Shown here in pieces: positions 34,695-43,738 of a DNA stretch of 64,000 nt. Position 1 is the stretch's first letter. Every line of letters begins with the position of its first letter. This stretch comes from JAYWGN01 sp043778255. Its GTDB lineage: Bacteria > Bacteroidota > Bacteroidia > Chitinophagales > Chitinophagaceae. Both the position numbers and the translations under genes were made by a program. The stretch covers positions 110,961 to 174,960 of the forward strand of contig JAYWGN010000046.1 in assembly GCA_043778255.1 (NCBI GenBank). Direction: 5' to 3'. The notes beneath the pieces are model-generated. The model did no database searches and was not told the origin of the DNA. It saw nothing but the letters and a program-made list of their open reading frames with translations.

Positions 34695-36095
34695 ATGAAA
34701 AAACAAATATTGATAATAGATGACGATGTGGACTTATGTACGCTGCTCCAAAAATTTTTGATACGTAACGGATACGATGTTGATACCGCCTACAGCGGTA
34801 AAAAAGGAGTGTTACAATTTGAACAAAAAACTTACGACATTATATTTTGCGATTTTAGATTGGGCGACACAAGTGGTACCGATATATTGGTAAAAATAAA
34901 ACAACATAACCCCAATACTATAGTACTTATTATAACTGGTTATAGCGATATAAAAACAGCTATTGATGTAATAAAACATGGAGCTTACGATTATATAACC
35001 AAGCCCTTAATACCCGACGAAATATTAAAAGTACTACAAACATCAATAGCACAGTATAACAATAATGGTGATGGTGTGGTTAGCCAAACTGTACCCAATA
35101 AAGCCCATAAAGTTATTGCTAACGATGCCATATTAATTGGCAAAGACACTGCCACAAAGGAATTGTACAAACAAATTGCTATGGTAGCACCAACCAATTA
35201 CAGTATAATATTATATGGTGAAAGTGGTACAGGCAAAGAAGTAATAGCAAAAACTATACACGAACAAAGCAGTAGAAAAAACCAACCTTTTGTAGCTTTA
35301 GATTGTGGTACACTATCCAAAGAGCTAGCAGGTAGCGAATTATTTGGGCATGTAAAAGGTTCATTTACGGGTGCTATTAATGATAAAGATGGGCATTTTG
35401 AATTAGCTAACGGTGGCACATTATTTTTAGACGAAGTCGCCAACTTATCAATAGATGTGCAAGCCTCATTGTTAAGAGTAATACAGGAACGAAAGTATAA
35501 ACGAATTGGGGGAAGTAAAGAAATAGCTTGTGATATACGAATAATTGTAGCAAGCAACGAAAACCTACAAGCAGCCTACCAATCTGGTAATTTTAGAGAA
35601 GACCTGTACCATCGCTTTAACGAATTTTCAATTAACCTACCGGCTTTACGAAATCGAAAAAAAGATATTCGCTTATTTGCCAATTATTTTCTGCAAAAAA
35701 CAAATGAGGAATTAAACAAAAATATTGAAACTTTTGATGATGATGTATTTGAAATGTTTGAAAGTTATACATGGCCAGGCAACTTACGTGAATTTAGAAA
35801 TGTAGTACGTAGGGCTGTATTGCTAACCGATAATAATAGTATTGTAGCATCGGTACTACCTTGGGAAATTACCACACCTAGCACAATAACAGCTATACCA
35901 AACGGTAATACAACAGTAGCCGCTACCCAAAAAAAATTAGACCTTAAAGATAGTGCTACTAAGGCCGAATACCTTACTATAATGGAGGTGTTGAAGCAAG
36001 TAAAATTTAATAAATCCAAGGCAGCGGAACTACTTAATATTGACCGAAAAACATTGTACAACAAAATTAAAACCTACGAAGATTCAATTAGTTAA
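34695..36095 (+). CDS. NtrC-family sigma-54-dependent response regulator
   Basis: The 466 aa protein has three domains. The receiver (1-120) carries phospho-acceptor D53 (CDFRLGD). The AAA+ sigma-54 interaction domain (about 150-385) has Walker A GESGTGKE, the GSFTGA loop (a common GAFTGA variant) that contacts sigma-54, Walker B GGTLFLDEV and the arginine-finger region. The Fis-type HTH (about 430-460) contains FNKSKAAELLNIDRKTLYNK. It opens promoters of the -24/-12 type, several of which lie in this island. The likely partner kinase is the CHASE3 protein at 29317. It overlaps the convergent response regulator by 4 bp. Confidence 0.95.
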   Translation: MKKQILIIDDDVDLCTLLQKFLIRNGYDVDTAYSGKKGVLQFEQKTYDIIFCDFRLGDTSGTDILVKIKQHNPNTIVLIITGYSDIKTAIDVIKHGAYDYITKPLIPDEILKVLQTSIAQYNNNGDGVVSQTVPNKAHKVIANDAILIGKDTATKELYKQIAMVAPTNYSIILYGESGTGKEVIAKTIHEQSSRKNQPFVALDCGTLSKELAGSELFGHVKGSFTGAINDKDGHFELANGGTLFLDEVANLSIDVQASLLRVIQERKYKRIGGSKEIACDIRIIVASNENLQAAYQSGNFREDLYHRFNEFSINLPALRNRKKDIRLFANYFLQKTNEELNKNIETFDDDVFEMFESYTWPGNLREFRNVVRRAVLLTDNNSIVASVLPWEITTPSTITAIPNGNTTVAATQKKLDLKDSATKAEYLTIMEVLKQVKFNKSKAAELLNIDRKTLYNKIKTYEDSIS

Positions 36096-36463
36096 AGCCG
36101 AGTAGCCATTATAACATTTACAGCGTTGGTGAGTTGTTGTTTGTCAAATGGTTTTTGTATAAATTCATCAGCACCCGCTGCTATACACAGTTGTGAGGCA
36201 TCGGGGTGGGCACTCATCATTAATATTTTTATGGTATTTGTGTTGGGTTGCTGCTTTAGGTTTTCGCATATTAACGTACCTTTAGTACCCGATAGTAGCA
36301 TATCCATTATGAGTAAGTAAGGTTGTGTAGTTTCCAAATATTTTTGAAAAGGTATAACCGTATTAAATGTTTTTATGCTATAGTTATAAGCCGATAGCAT
36401 TAAGGTAATCATTGTAGCTATATCTTCATCGTCTTCTAATATTATAATATCAATAGTGTTCAT
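36092..36463 (-). CDS. Single-domain response regulator
   Basis: The 123 aa protein is a bare receiver with D11-D12, phospho-acceptor D54 (LLIMDMLLSG), MMSAHPD and K104 in IQKPFDK. It lies 21 bp downstream of the PAS kinase gene on the same strand, so the two are a cognate, co-transcribed pair. There is no output domain. Confidence 0.93.
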   Translation of the reverse strand: MNTIDIIILEDDEDIATMITLMLSAYNYSIKTFNTVIPFQKYLETTQPYLLIMDMLLSGTKGTLICENLKQQPNTNTIKILMMSAHPDASQLCIAAGADEFIQKPFDKQQLTNAVNVIMATRL

Positions 36464-36484
36464 ACACAGGGTTAATGTAATTTG

Positions 36485-38041
36485 TTATACCAAAGGTAAC
36501 GAAAAATAAAAAGTAGCACCAGCATTACGTTTACTGTCAAGCCATATTTTACCATCGTGTTGTTTCAGTATTTGGTGTACTATAAACAGGCCTAAGCCAA
36601 ACCCCGGAAAAGTCTCCTCTACATTACCACTAACTCTATAGTAGTTTTTAAATATTTTGTGGTGTTCTGTACTATCAATGCCTATTCCATTATCTTGTAC
36701 ACTTACAATTACATTATCGGCATCATAACCAATTTTTACTATTATACTATCTTCTGTAGCTGAGTATTTTATAGCATTTGTAATTAAGTTTATTACAACC
36801 TGTGCTATACGTTCCTTATCGGCATGTACATACAAAGGTTTGATATTTTCAAAATGTATAGTGTGTTTGGTAGCTATTATTTTTAAGTCCTCTAAAGTTT
36901 CTTTTATCAATTCATTAATACAAAGCTTTATTTTAGTAAGCATAAATGATCCGTTCTCTATAGTTTGCACATCTAACAATTCCGATATTAATTTGGTGAG
37001 TTTATTTATTTGTCGTTCTACAGTATTTAATGCCATAGGCAATAAGGTGTCAGTTGAGTTGCCATATTTTTCTTGTAGCAATTGTACATACCCTTTTATG
37101 GAGGTTATAGGTGTTTTTAATTCGTGGCTTGCCATTTTTATAAAGTCATCTTTACGTTTTTCCAGCATTTTTATTTCGTCAATATCAGTAGCCGTACCAA
37201 ACCATTTGGTTATTACGTTCTCTTCATTTTTTTGGGGAAATGCTCTACTTAAGTGCCATCTATAGCTGCCATTTTTCATTCTCAATCGGTGTTCCATAGT
37301 ATAGTCTAAGCCCTCTATTATACATTTGTTCCATAGTTGCATAGTGGCATCATAATCCTCTGCATATAATAATTTGCTCCATAGCCATTTACCATTTTCA
37401 TCTATTACACTGGGGTCATAGTTCGCAATTTGATTATTGTAAAATGATATTTTATTCATATTATCTGCCACCCATACTAGCTGTGGCATTGCATTAGCTA
37501 ACTCTGTCAATTCATTTTTACGTTCAAATAAGGTATTTACTAATCCTACTTTTTTAGTTGTTTCGGTACAGGTTACTAATACAGCAATTATATTATTTTG
37601 CTCATCGTATACGGGGCTATTTCCATAAGTCCAATATACTTCTTCCATTTTGCCATTTCTATATATTGGTATCAATGTGTCTTCAATCCACACCGATGGT
37701 TCACCTGCCATTACATTTTCTACAAGTGGTTTTATGGTTTCCCATATTTCTGCCCAAAATAAGTGTGCCGGTTGGCCTATACCAGTAGGATGGTTACTGT
37801 TAATACCAAGGCTAGGCTTAAATGCTTCGTTATAAAAACATTGTAAAGTATTGCCCCAATATAAAAACATAGGAAATTTAGAGAGTAACACTATACTTAA
37901 AGTAGTGTGTAATGTTTGTGACCATTTTTCAATAGCACCCATTGGTGTATGTAACCAATCATAATTTATTATGTGTTGTACTATTTCACTATTGCCTTGT
38001 AAGTAGGGTGGGTAAGTAGTTGTACTTTCATTATTTATCAT
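36485..38041 (-). CDS. PAS-domain sensor histidine kinase
   Basis: The 518 aa kinase has no membrane helix, so it should be cytoplasmic. It contains an N-terminal GAF/PAS-like region (about 15-165), a PAS domain (about 180-290, with MKNGSYRWHLSRAFP), a HisKA domain with the phospho-acceptor His in MASHELKTPITSIKGY, and a HATPase domain with NLITNAIKYS, DNGIGID and GFGLGLFI. I start at the ATG at 38041. An in-frame ATG at 38119 would add 26 residues with no domain character. It is followed by its receiver gene. Confidence 0.92.
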   Translation of the reverse strand: MINNESTTTYPPYLQGNSEIVQHIINYDWLHTPMGAIEKWSQTLHTTLSIVLLSKFPMFLYWGNTLQCFYNEAFKPSLGINSNHPTGIGQPAHLFWAEIWETIKPLVENVMAGEPSVWIEDTLIPIYRNGKMEEVYWTYGNSPVYDEQNNIIAVLVTCTETTKKVGLVNTLFERKNELTELANAMPQLVWVADNMNKISFYNNQIANYDPSVIDENGKWLWSKLLYAEDYDATMQLWNKCIIEGLDYTMEHRLRMKNGSYRWHLSRAFPQKNEENVITKWFGTATDIDEIKMLEKRKDDFIKMASHELKTPITSIKGYVQLLQEKYGNSTDTLLPMALNTVERQINKLTKLISELLDVQTIENGSFMLTKIKLCINELIKETLEDLKIIATKHTIHFENIKPLYVHADKERIAQVVINLITNAIKYSATEDSIIVKIGYDADNVIVSVQDNGIGIDSTEHHKIFKNYYRVSGNVEETFPGFGLGLFIVHQILKQHDGKIWLDSKRNAGATFYFSLPLV

Positions 38042-38206
38042 AATAGTATGCTGTGGTATTGTTAATAAAGATATTGTAATAGTACCATATTTGCCGATGC
38101 TTATTTTATAACAATTCAATATTATATACCCGTACTGTGTATAATAATACCCACACTTTTATAATTATATACTTACAATGCGGTGGGGTAAGCAAAAAAA
38201 GTTAGG

Positions 38207-38221
38207 TGGCATTAATATTGT
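38207..38221 (+). promoter_or_regulatory. Sigma-54-like element upstream of 38240 gene
   Basis: TGGCA-TTAATA-TTGT matches the -24/-12 consensus except for the last base of the -12 box. It lies 18 bp before the first ATG and 27 bp before a second in-frame ATG at 38249, which may be the true start. Confidence 0.4.
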
Positions 38222-38239
38222 TGCTGTATTAATTATAAA

Positions 38240-38578
38240 ATGCTAAGTATGAAAAATAGAATACCCGAAATGACTTCATTGTCGAGCATATTAGAAGATT
38301 TTAAAATTAGAAAATACGATAATGAATTTAGTATTGAAAACAACGAATTTAAACTTTCAATTACCAAACATTACAAGCCAGAGGAATTACAAATTTTAAG
38401 AACCTATAGGTTCGAGTCCGATACTGACCCTGCCGATGCCTCAATACTATACCTCATAGAAACCAATGATGGTACTATAGGCTACAGCTTAGATGCTTAT
38501 GGTACTTACACACACCACCATAACGATGGTTATGCCGAATTTATAAATAATATACCTATGGCAACTATGCATAAGTAA
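38240..38578 (+). CDS. Small Bacteroidota protein, paralog 1 (family often labelled phosphoribosylpyrophosphate synthetase)
   Basis: The 112 aa protein matches a small family with the pattern YRFESDTDPADASILYLIE, GTIGYSLDAYG near the C-terminus. In databases this family is often labelled as a phosphoribosylpyrophosphate synthetase, but it lacks the PRPP-binding motif and is far too short, so the label should not be trusted. Function unknown. It heads a run of stress genes on the plus strand to 40858. An alternative start is the ATG at 38249. Confidence 0.65.
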   Translation: MLSMKNRIPEMTSLSSILEDFKIRKYDNEFSIENNEFKLSITKHYKPEELQILRTYRFESDTDPADASILYLIETNDGTIGYSLDAYGTYTHHHNDGYAEFINNIPMATMHK

Positions 38579-38656
38579 ATATGTAACTAAAGTGAAAATA
38601 AATATATTGCTATAATAAAATAACATCATATTGCTTAACTACTAAATATTGGAACT

Positions 38657-38908
38657 ATGGAAAGCACTATAGAACACATACCAAACATAACAACTGTATT
38701 TCAGCATTTAAAAGAAAAAAAATGGGATACAGAATTTATAATTAATTCATTAGGGTTCAAATTAAAAACTGACAAAATATATAATGCCAAAGATTTAAAA
38801 ATTATAAAATTATACAGATTTAATAAAAACGAAAATGCAGAAAACCCTATAATGTTATACTTAATACAAGCCACCGATGGCAATGTAGGCTACACTATAG
38901 ATATTTAA
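38657..38908 (+). CDS. Small Bacteroidota protein, paralog 2
   Basis: The 83 aa protein is a clear tandem paralog of the preceding gene: KEKKWDTEFIIN corresponds to KIRKYDNEFSIE, LKIIKLYRF to LQILRTYRF, and DGNVGYTIDI to DGTIGYSLDA. It lacks the C-terminal ~30 residues of paralog 1. Function unknown. Confidence 0.65.
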   Translation: MESTIEHIPNITTVFQHLKEKKWDTEFIINSLGFKLKTDKIYNAKDLKIIKLYRFNKNENAENPIMLYLIQATDGNVGYTIDI

Positions 38909-38952
38909 TACACAATAAATTTTTTTTAACATACAACAAACACCTAACCAAC

Positions 38953-39528
38953 ATGGCAATTAACTTATTAGAGCAAGTACAACAAAAATTAAATTACCAA
39001 CCCTTACACAAAATTGAAATTATAGAGGTTGACCCTAACATAGAAGCTAACGTAGTTATAAGCGATACAAAACAATTTGAGCAAGCTGCAATACCCACTG
39101 TGTTAATAGGGTTGGCTACATTTACAAGGCATAATAAAAATATAGAAAAACTAATTGCAGCAGTTAACAAGGATACATTGATGCAACAAATATTTGCTAC
39201 AGCTACCAATGAGGTAGTTACAAAAGTAGCTACTTATGCTAGTACCAATGAGGCTGATACAAAACTTAAAATGAATGATATTGCCGATACAGCAATAACT
39301 ATAATGCAACAAACATTACCAACTACCAAAACAGATAACGACATAATCAATTTTTTTGAAGAACAAAAACCAGATATTTTAAAATATTTGCCAACCGAAA
39401 TGCATATTGGTTTAACCATTGAAAATAATGTAATCGACGATGCAACACACAAAATGGATGGCCCAATATCGGGCTTAATGCATGCATTAGAAAATACATT
39501 TTCCACTACCGAAATAAAAACTACCTAA
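38953..39528 (+). CDS. Hypothetical protein of the stress cluster
   Basis: The 191 aa protein is acidic, mostly helical and cytoplasmic, with no signal peptide. It opens MAINLLEQVQQKL and has a central helical repeat-like part rich in Thr and Asn. I do not recognise the family. It is 44 bp after paralog 2 and 60 bp before the PNPOx gene, so it probably belongs to the same transcript. Confidence 0.6.
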   Translation: MAINLLEQVQQKLNYQPLHKIEIIEVDPNIEANVVISDTKQFEQAAIPTVLIGLATFTRHNKNIEKLIAAVNKDTLMQQIFATATNEVVTKVATYASTNEADTKLKMNDIADTAITIMQQTLPTTKTDNDIINFFEEQKPDILKYLPTEMHIGLTIENNVIDDATHKMDGPISGLMHALENTFSTTEIKTT

Positions 39529-39588
39529 AATAATATCTTATCACAATACAGTAACCAATAGGTTACATAAAAAAAAACTACCATACTT

Positions 39589-40110
39589 ATGAATAGCAAT
39601 GAACAATCGCCACAACAAGATTTGTATAATGCAGAGGCAATTACTAAATTAAAAGAATTAGCCGAGAAAGCAAGAAATTGTATGTTTGTTACCAAGGTTA
39701 AAGAGTTCCCCTCCAATGCACGACCAATGAACTTACAAGGTGTTGATGAAGCAGGTAATTTGTGGTACATTAGCTCAAAACAAAGCCAAAAAAATATTGA
39801 TATTGCTGAAAATAATAACGTAACACTGTATTTTCAAAACAATGGTGCTTATGAGTTTTTAGAAGTAAATGGCACAGCAACTATACATACCGATAAAGAA
39901 ATAATTGAAAAATACTGGACGCCTTTTGCAAATGCTTGGTTTGATGGTAAGGAGGATGAAAACGTTACACTCATTAGCATAAAGCCAATAAGTTCGCAAT
40001 ACTGGGACACACAAGATGGTAAAATAATGAGTTTTATAAAAATGAGTTTTATGGCCATTACAGGCACCAAAGGTGATGATGGCGGTATAGAGGGTAAACT
40101 AGAAATATAA
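39589..40110 (+). CDS. Pyridoxamine 5'-phosphate oxidase-like general stress protein
   Basis: The 173 aa protein has the split-barrel FMN-binding fold of general stress protein 26-type enzymes: RNCMFVTKVKEFPSNARPM, then GNLWYISSKQSQKNIDI, NNVTLYFQNNG and the C-terminal block around ISSQYWDTQDGK. These proteins bind FMN or related cofactors; few have a known reaction. It is 10 bp upstream of a 71 aa gene and close to dps, which supports a general stress role. Confidence 0.85.
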   Translation: MNSNEQSPQQDLYNAEAITKLKELAEKARNCMFVTKVKEFPSNARPMNLQGVDEAGNLWYISSKQSQKNIDIAENNNVTLYFQNNGAYEFLEVNGTATIHTDKEIIEKYWTPFANAWFDGKEDENVTLISIKPISSQYWDTQDGKIMSFIKMSFMAITGTKGDDGGIEGKLEI

Positions 40111-40120
40111 AGTAAAAAAA

Positions 40121-40336
40121 ATGATTTTACAACTCAACCCTGCTATGTCCGTAATTACTCCATTAGGTGATGGCTTTGCCATTTTTTTAATTGATTATGG
40201 TATGGATCAAAATACATGCTGGATAGTAACCTTAAAAAAAGATGGCGTAGTAAAACATTTTGATTGTAATGATATAGTTTTTTCACCTAATTACACCTAC
40301 AAAATAAATTCTGAAAACAAAATTAAAAGTAAATAA
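40121..40336 (+). CDS. Small hypothetical protein (71 aa)
   Basis: The product looks like a small beta protein: VITPLGDGFAIFLIDYGMDQ, CWIVTLKKDGVVKHFDCNDI, then a basic tail. It is 10 bp after the PNPOx gene and 48 bp before dps, in the same direction. No family is recognised. A short beta barrel of this kind could bind a partner or metal, but that is not supported by any motif. Confidence 0.6.
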   Translation: MILQLNPAMSVITPLGDGFAIFLIDYGMDQNTCWIVTLKKDGVVKHFDCNDIVFSPNYTYKINSENKIKSK

Positions 40337-40384
40337 TATAGTAATTGGAAATAAAATAACAAAAAATTTAAAACATAAAAATAT

Positions 40385-40858
40385 ATGAAACCTAACATTG
40401 GGCTTACGCCAAAAAAAATTGAAGGTGCTACTAATTTATTATCAATTGTATTGTCTAACGAGGTAATGCTATACACCAAAACACGTAAGTTTCACTGGAA
40501 TATTGCTGGCGAAAGTTTTATGGAATTACACAAATTATTTGAAGTACACTACAAAGAGTTAGAAGAAGCCATAGATGAGGTAGCCGAACGTATAAGTAAG
40601 TTAGGCTGTAAGGCAATAGGCACTACCAAAGAGTTTGCAAAGCATAGTATAGTAAAAGAAACACCAGGCGAGTACCCAACATCAAAAGAAATGATAAAAG
40701 AACTTTTAGCCGACCACGAACAAGTGCTTATACAAATGAGGGATTTTATAAAGGAAAGTGCTGAAAAATTAGACGATGCTGGAACAGCCGATTTGCTCAC
40801 TAAAATATTACAAACCCACGAAACTATAGCTTGGACATTACGTAGGTATTTTATATAA
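40385..40858 (+). CDS. dps: Dps-family DNA-binding ferritin-like protein
   Basis: Dps forms 12-mers that oxidise and store iron with peroxide and protect DNA in stationary phase. The 157 aa protein has the ferroxidase region TRKFHWNIAGESFMELHKLF with the His ligands, then the HYKELEEAIDEVAERI helix with the acidic ligands, and the C-terminal LQTHETIAWTLRRYF helix. The length is typical. It is the last gene of the plus-strand stress run and is followed directly by the first hairpin-repeat array. Confidence 0.95.
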   Translation: MKPNIGLTPKKIEGATNLLSIVLSNEVMLYTKTRKFHWNIAGESFMELHKLFEVHYKELEEAIDEVAERISKLGCKAIGTTKEFAKHSIVKETPGEYPTSKEMIKELLADHEQVLIQMRDFIKESAEKLDDAGTADLLTKILQTHETIAWTLRRYFI

Positions 40859-40874
40859 CAATTCTGGTTACTAC

Positions 40875-41240
40875 CAACCCACAAAGGGTTGAATTACAAT
40901 AACGATAGGCACAACCTATCGTGTTAAAACTCACCCAACCCTGAAAGGGTTGAATTACAATAACGATGGGTACAACCCATCGTGTATACAACTCAACCTA
41001 TCGTGTTGAAACTCACCCAACCCTGAAAGGGTTGAATTACAATAACGATAGGTACAACCTATCGTGTTAAAACAAAACCAACCCTGAAAGGGTTGAATTA
41101 CAATAACGGTGGGTACAACCCATCGTGTATACAACTTAACCCATCGAGTTAAAACTTACCCAACCCTGAAAGGGTTGAATTACAATAACGATGGGTACAA
41201 CTCATCGTTTATACAAAGCACAACCCATCGTATAAAAAAA
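40875..41240 (+). repeat. Double-hairpin repeat array A (5 units of 61 or 82 bp)
   Basis: Units start at 40875, 40936, 41018, 41079 and 41161. Each has hairpin 1 (CAACCC...GGGTTG), the conserved link AATTACAATAA, and hairpin 2 (CGATGGG-loop-CCCATCG or CGATAGG-loop-CCTATCG). Long units carry a 21-bp extra copy of the hairpin-2 3' arm. The last unit ends in an A-rich variant, as in array B. It occupies the gap between dps and amyA. Confidence 0.9.
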
Positions 41241-41344
41241 CAACCAGCTACAATAAATCCAACACAAATAGTAGTATCTTTAAAACTATGAAGCCACATA
41301 ATAATTTTGCTAAAAAAATATATTAATGTAAAACATAAATAATT

Positions 41345-42817
41345 TTGGAAAACGCTACCCTAATACAATATTTTCATTGGTACATACCCAATGGTATGCT
41401 ATGGAAAGAGCTAAAAGAAAATGCCCTAAAGTTAAGTGAGCTAGGTATTACAGCAGCTTGGCTGCCACCTGCATACAAAGCAGCTGGCGGTGGTTACAGT
41501 GTTGGTTACGACCCTTATGATTTGTACGACCTTGGCGAGTTTGACCAAAAAGGAACAGTACCAACTAAGTATGGCAATATAAAAGAGTATATGGATGCAA
41601 TTGCAACGTTAAAGCAACATAATATTAGTGCCATTGTTGATATAGTGGTTAACCACAAAGCAGGAGCCGATAAACAAGAAAAAATAATGGCCACTAAAGT
41701 AAATGCTGATAACCGAAATGAAAAAATTGGAGAGCCAATAGAAATAGAAGCATTTACAAAATTTAATTTTCCTAGAAAAGATACGTACAGTAACTTTCAA
41801 TGGAATGCCACTTGCTTCTCTGGGGTCGATTATGACCATAGCACAAAAGAAAATGCTATTTTCAAAATTATAAATGAGTATGGTAACGAGTGGGAAGATA
41901 TGATATCCGATGAGAAAGGAAACTACGATTATTTAATGTATTGCGATATTGATTTTAGAAATTCGGCTGTAAGAGAGGAGCTACTCAACTGGGGCAAATG
42001 GTATTTTGATAAAGTAGGATTTAGCGGTGTAAGATTAGATGCGGTCAAGCACATTTCCCCCAAATTTTTTAATGAGTGGTTATCACAATTAAGGCATGTA
42101 ACAGCAACTAATTTATTTGCCGTAGGCGAATATTGGGCGCCGGGCGAATTAGATTTGTTACTCAAATATATTGATGCTACCGAAGGTAAAATGTCGTTGT
42201 TTGATTCCTCCTTGCAACATAATTTTCACGTTGCATCAATAAGTGGAAATGATTATGACCTTACCACAATACTCAACAATACACTTACTACAGCAATGCC
42301 TCTTAATGCTGTAACCGTTGTAGATAACCACGATACACAGCCTTTGCAGTCGCTAGAGGCTAATGTACAAGAGTGGTTTAAGCCTTTAGCTTATGCTATT
42401 ATTTTGCTTCGCCAAAATGCTGTTCCTTGTATATTTTACCCCGATTTGTATGGCTGTACTTATAGCGATAATGATAAAGAAGGCAACGAGCAACATATTA
42501 TAATTAACAAAACTGACGGTATAGAAACACTATTGCATTGCCGAAAAAATAATGCTTATGGCGATCAAAAAGACTACCTCGACCATGCCAATTGTATAGG
42601 CTGGACAAGAGAGGGCGATGAAGAACATAGTGGCTGTGCAGTACTATTAAGCAATGGCGATGCCGGTACCAAAACAATGGAAATGGGTAAACAATATGCT
42701 CATAAAATATTTGTTGATGCACTATTAAAATGTACCGATGAAGTTACCATAAATCAAGAGGGTTATGGCGATTTCAAATGCCAACCTGGCTCAGTTTCAA
42801 TATGGGTAGTTAAGTAA
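41345..42817 (+). CDS. amyA: Cytoplasmic alpha-amylase (GH13)
   Basis: AmyA hydrolyses internal alpha-1,4 bonds of glycogen or maltodextrins. The 490 aa protein has no signal peptide and is collinear with the E. coli cytoplasmic AmyA. GH13 motifs are VDIVVNHK, GVRLDAVKH with the nucleophile Asp, FAVGEYW with the acid/base Glu, and VDNHDTQ with the transition-state Asp. It starts with TTG; the next residues, ENATLIQYFHWY, align with the usual N-terminus of the family. It stands between two repeat arrays in the same orientation. Confidence 0.95.
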   Translation: MENATLIQYFHWYIPNGMLWKELKENALKLSELGITAAWLPPAYKAAGGGYSVGYDPYDLYDLGEFDQKGTVPTKYGNIKEYMDAIATLKQHNISAIVDIVVNHKAGADKQEKIMATKVNADNRNEKIGEPIEIEAFTKFNFPRKDTYSNFQWNATCFSGVDYDHSTKENAIFKIINEYGNEWEDMISDEKGNYDYLMYCDIDFRNSAVREELLNWGKWYFDKVGFSGVRLDAVKHISPKFFNEWLSQLRHVTATNLFAVGEYWAPGELDLLLKYIDATEGKMSLFDSSLQHNFHVASISGNDYDLTTILNNTLTTAMPLNAVTVVDNHDTQPLQSLEANVQEWFKPLAYAIILLRQNAVPCIFYPDLYGCTYSDNDKEGNEQHIIINKTDGIETLLHCRKNNAYGDQKDYLDHANCIGWTREGDEEHSGCAVLLSNGDAGTKTMEMGKQYAHKIFVDALLKCTDEVTINQEGYGDFKCQPGSVSIWVVK

Positions 42818-42956
42818 CTCAACTATAATACATGTATCTTCAAAATTTTTTTTTATTAATTATATTTATTTTAATTGTTATTTTTTTTCTTTTTTTCTTT
42901 CAGCTCTTTTAAGCTTTCGCTAAAAAATCCATTTTCAAAAACCTTGTTAACTCACC

Positions 42957-43640
42957 CAACCCTGAGAGGTTTGAATTACAATAACGATGGGCACAACCCA
43001 TTGTGTTAAAACTCACCCAACCCTGAGAGGTTTGAATTACAATAACGATGGGCACAACCCATCGAGTTAAAACTCAACCAACCCTTTAAGGGTTGAATTA
43101 CAATAACGATAGGTACAACCTATCGTGTTAAAACTCACCCAACCCTGAAAGGGTTGAATTACAATAACGATGGGCACAACCCATCGTATATACCCAACCC
43201 AACCCATCGAGTTAAAACTCACCCAACCCTGAAAGGGTTGAATTACAATAACGATGGGCACAACCCATCGTGTATACACAACTCAACCCATCGAGTTAAA
43301 ACTCACCCAACCCTGTAAGGGTTGAATTACAGTAACGATGGGCACAACCCATCGTATATACCCAACCCAACCCATCGAGTTAAAACTCACCCAACCCTGT
43401 AAGGGTTGAATTACAATAACGATGGGCACAACCCATCGAGTATACACAACTCAACCCATCGAGTTAAAACACACCCAACCCTGAAAGGGTTGAATTACAA
43501 TAACGATGGGTACAACCCATCGTGTATACACAACTCAACCCATGGAGTTAAAACTCACCCAACCCTGTAAGGGTTGAATTACAATAACGATGGGTACAAC
43601 CCATCGTATATACCCAACACAACCCATCGCATAAAAATAA
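42957..43640 (+). repeat. Double-hairpin repeat array B (9 units of 61 or 84 bp)
   Basis: Units start at 42957, 43018, 43079, 43140, 43224, 43308, 43392, 43476 and 43560. The first three are exactly 61 bp apart and the rest exactly 84 bp. The unit is the same as in array A, and the final unit again ends in an A-rich tail. There are no variable spacers. It fills most of the 921 bp gap after amyA; 42818-42956 is a T-rich stretch without a gene. Confidence 0.92.
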
Positions 43641-43738
43641 CATCGCAATAAAAAAAAGGTATAAACATTTTTTTTTAATACTAATACTACCATAAGCATT
43701 TACCAATAATTATATTTATATTTAGTACAAATTATATA

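Noticed and set aside
38249..38578. PRPP synthetase annotation for the 38240 gene
   Set aside because: The protein is about 110 aa and lacks the PRPP-binding loop and catalytic flexible loop of the enzyme.
43067..43279. 70-codon open frame in repeat array B
   Set aside because: It is created by the repeat units themselves, reading them as a periodic peptide.
40875..43640. Repeat arrays look like CRISPR at first sight
   Set aside because: The units are almost identical over their full 61-84 bp, contain two palindromes, have no unique spacers, and no cas gene is in the window.
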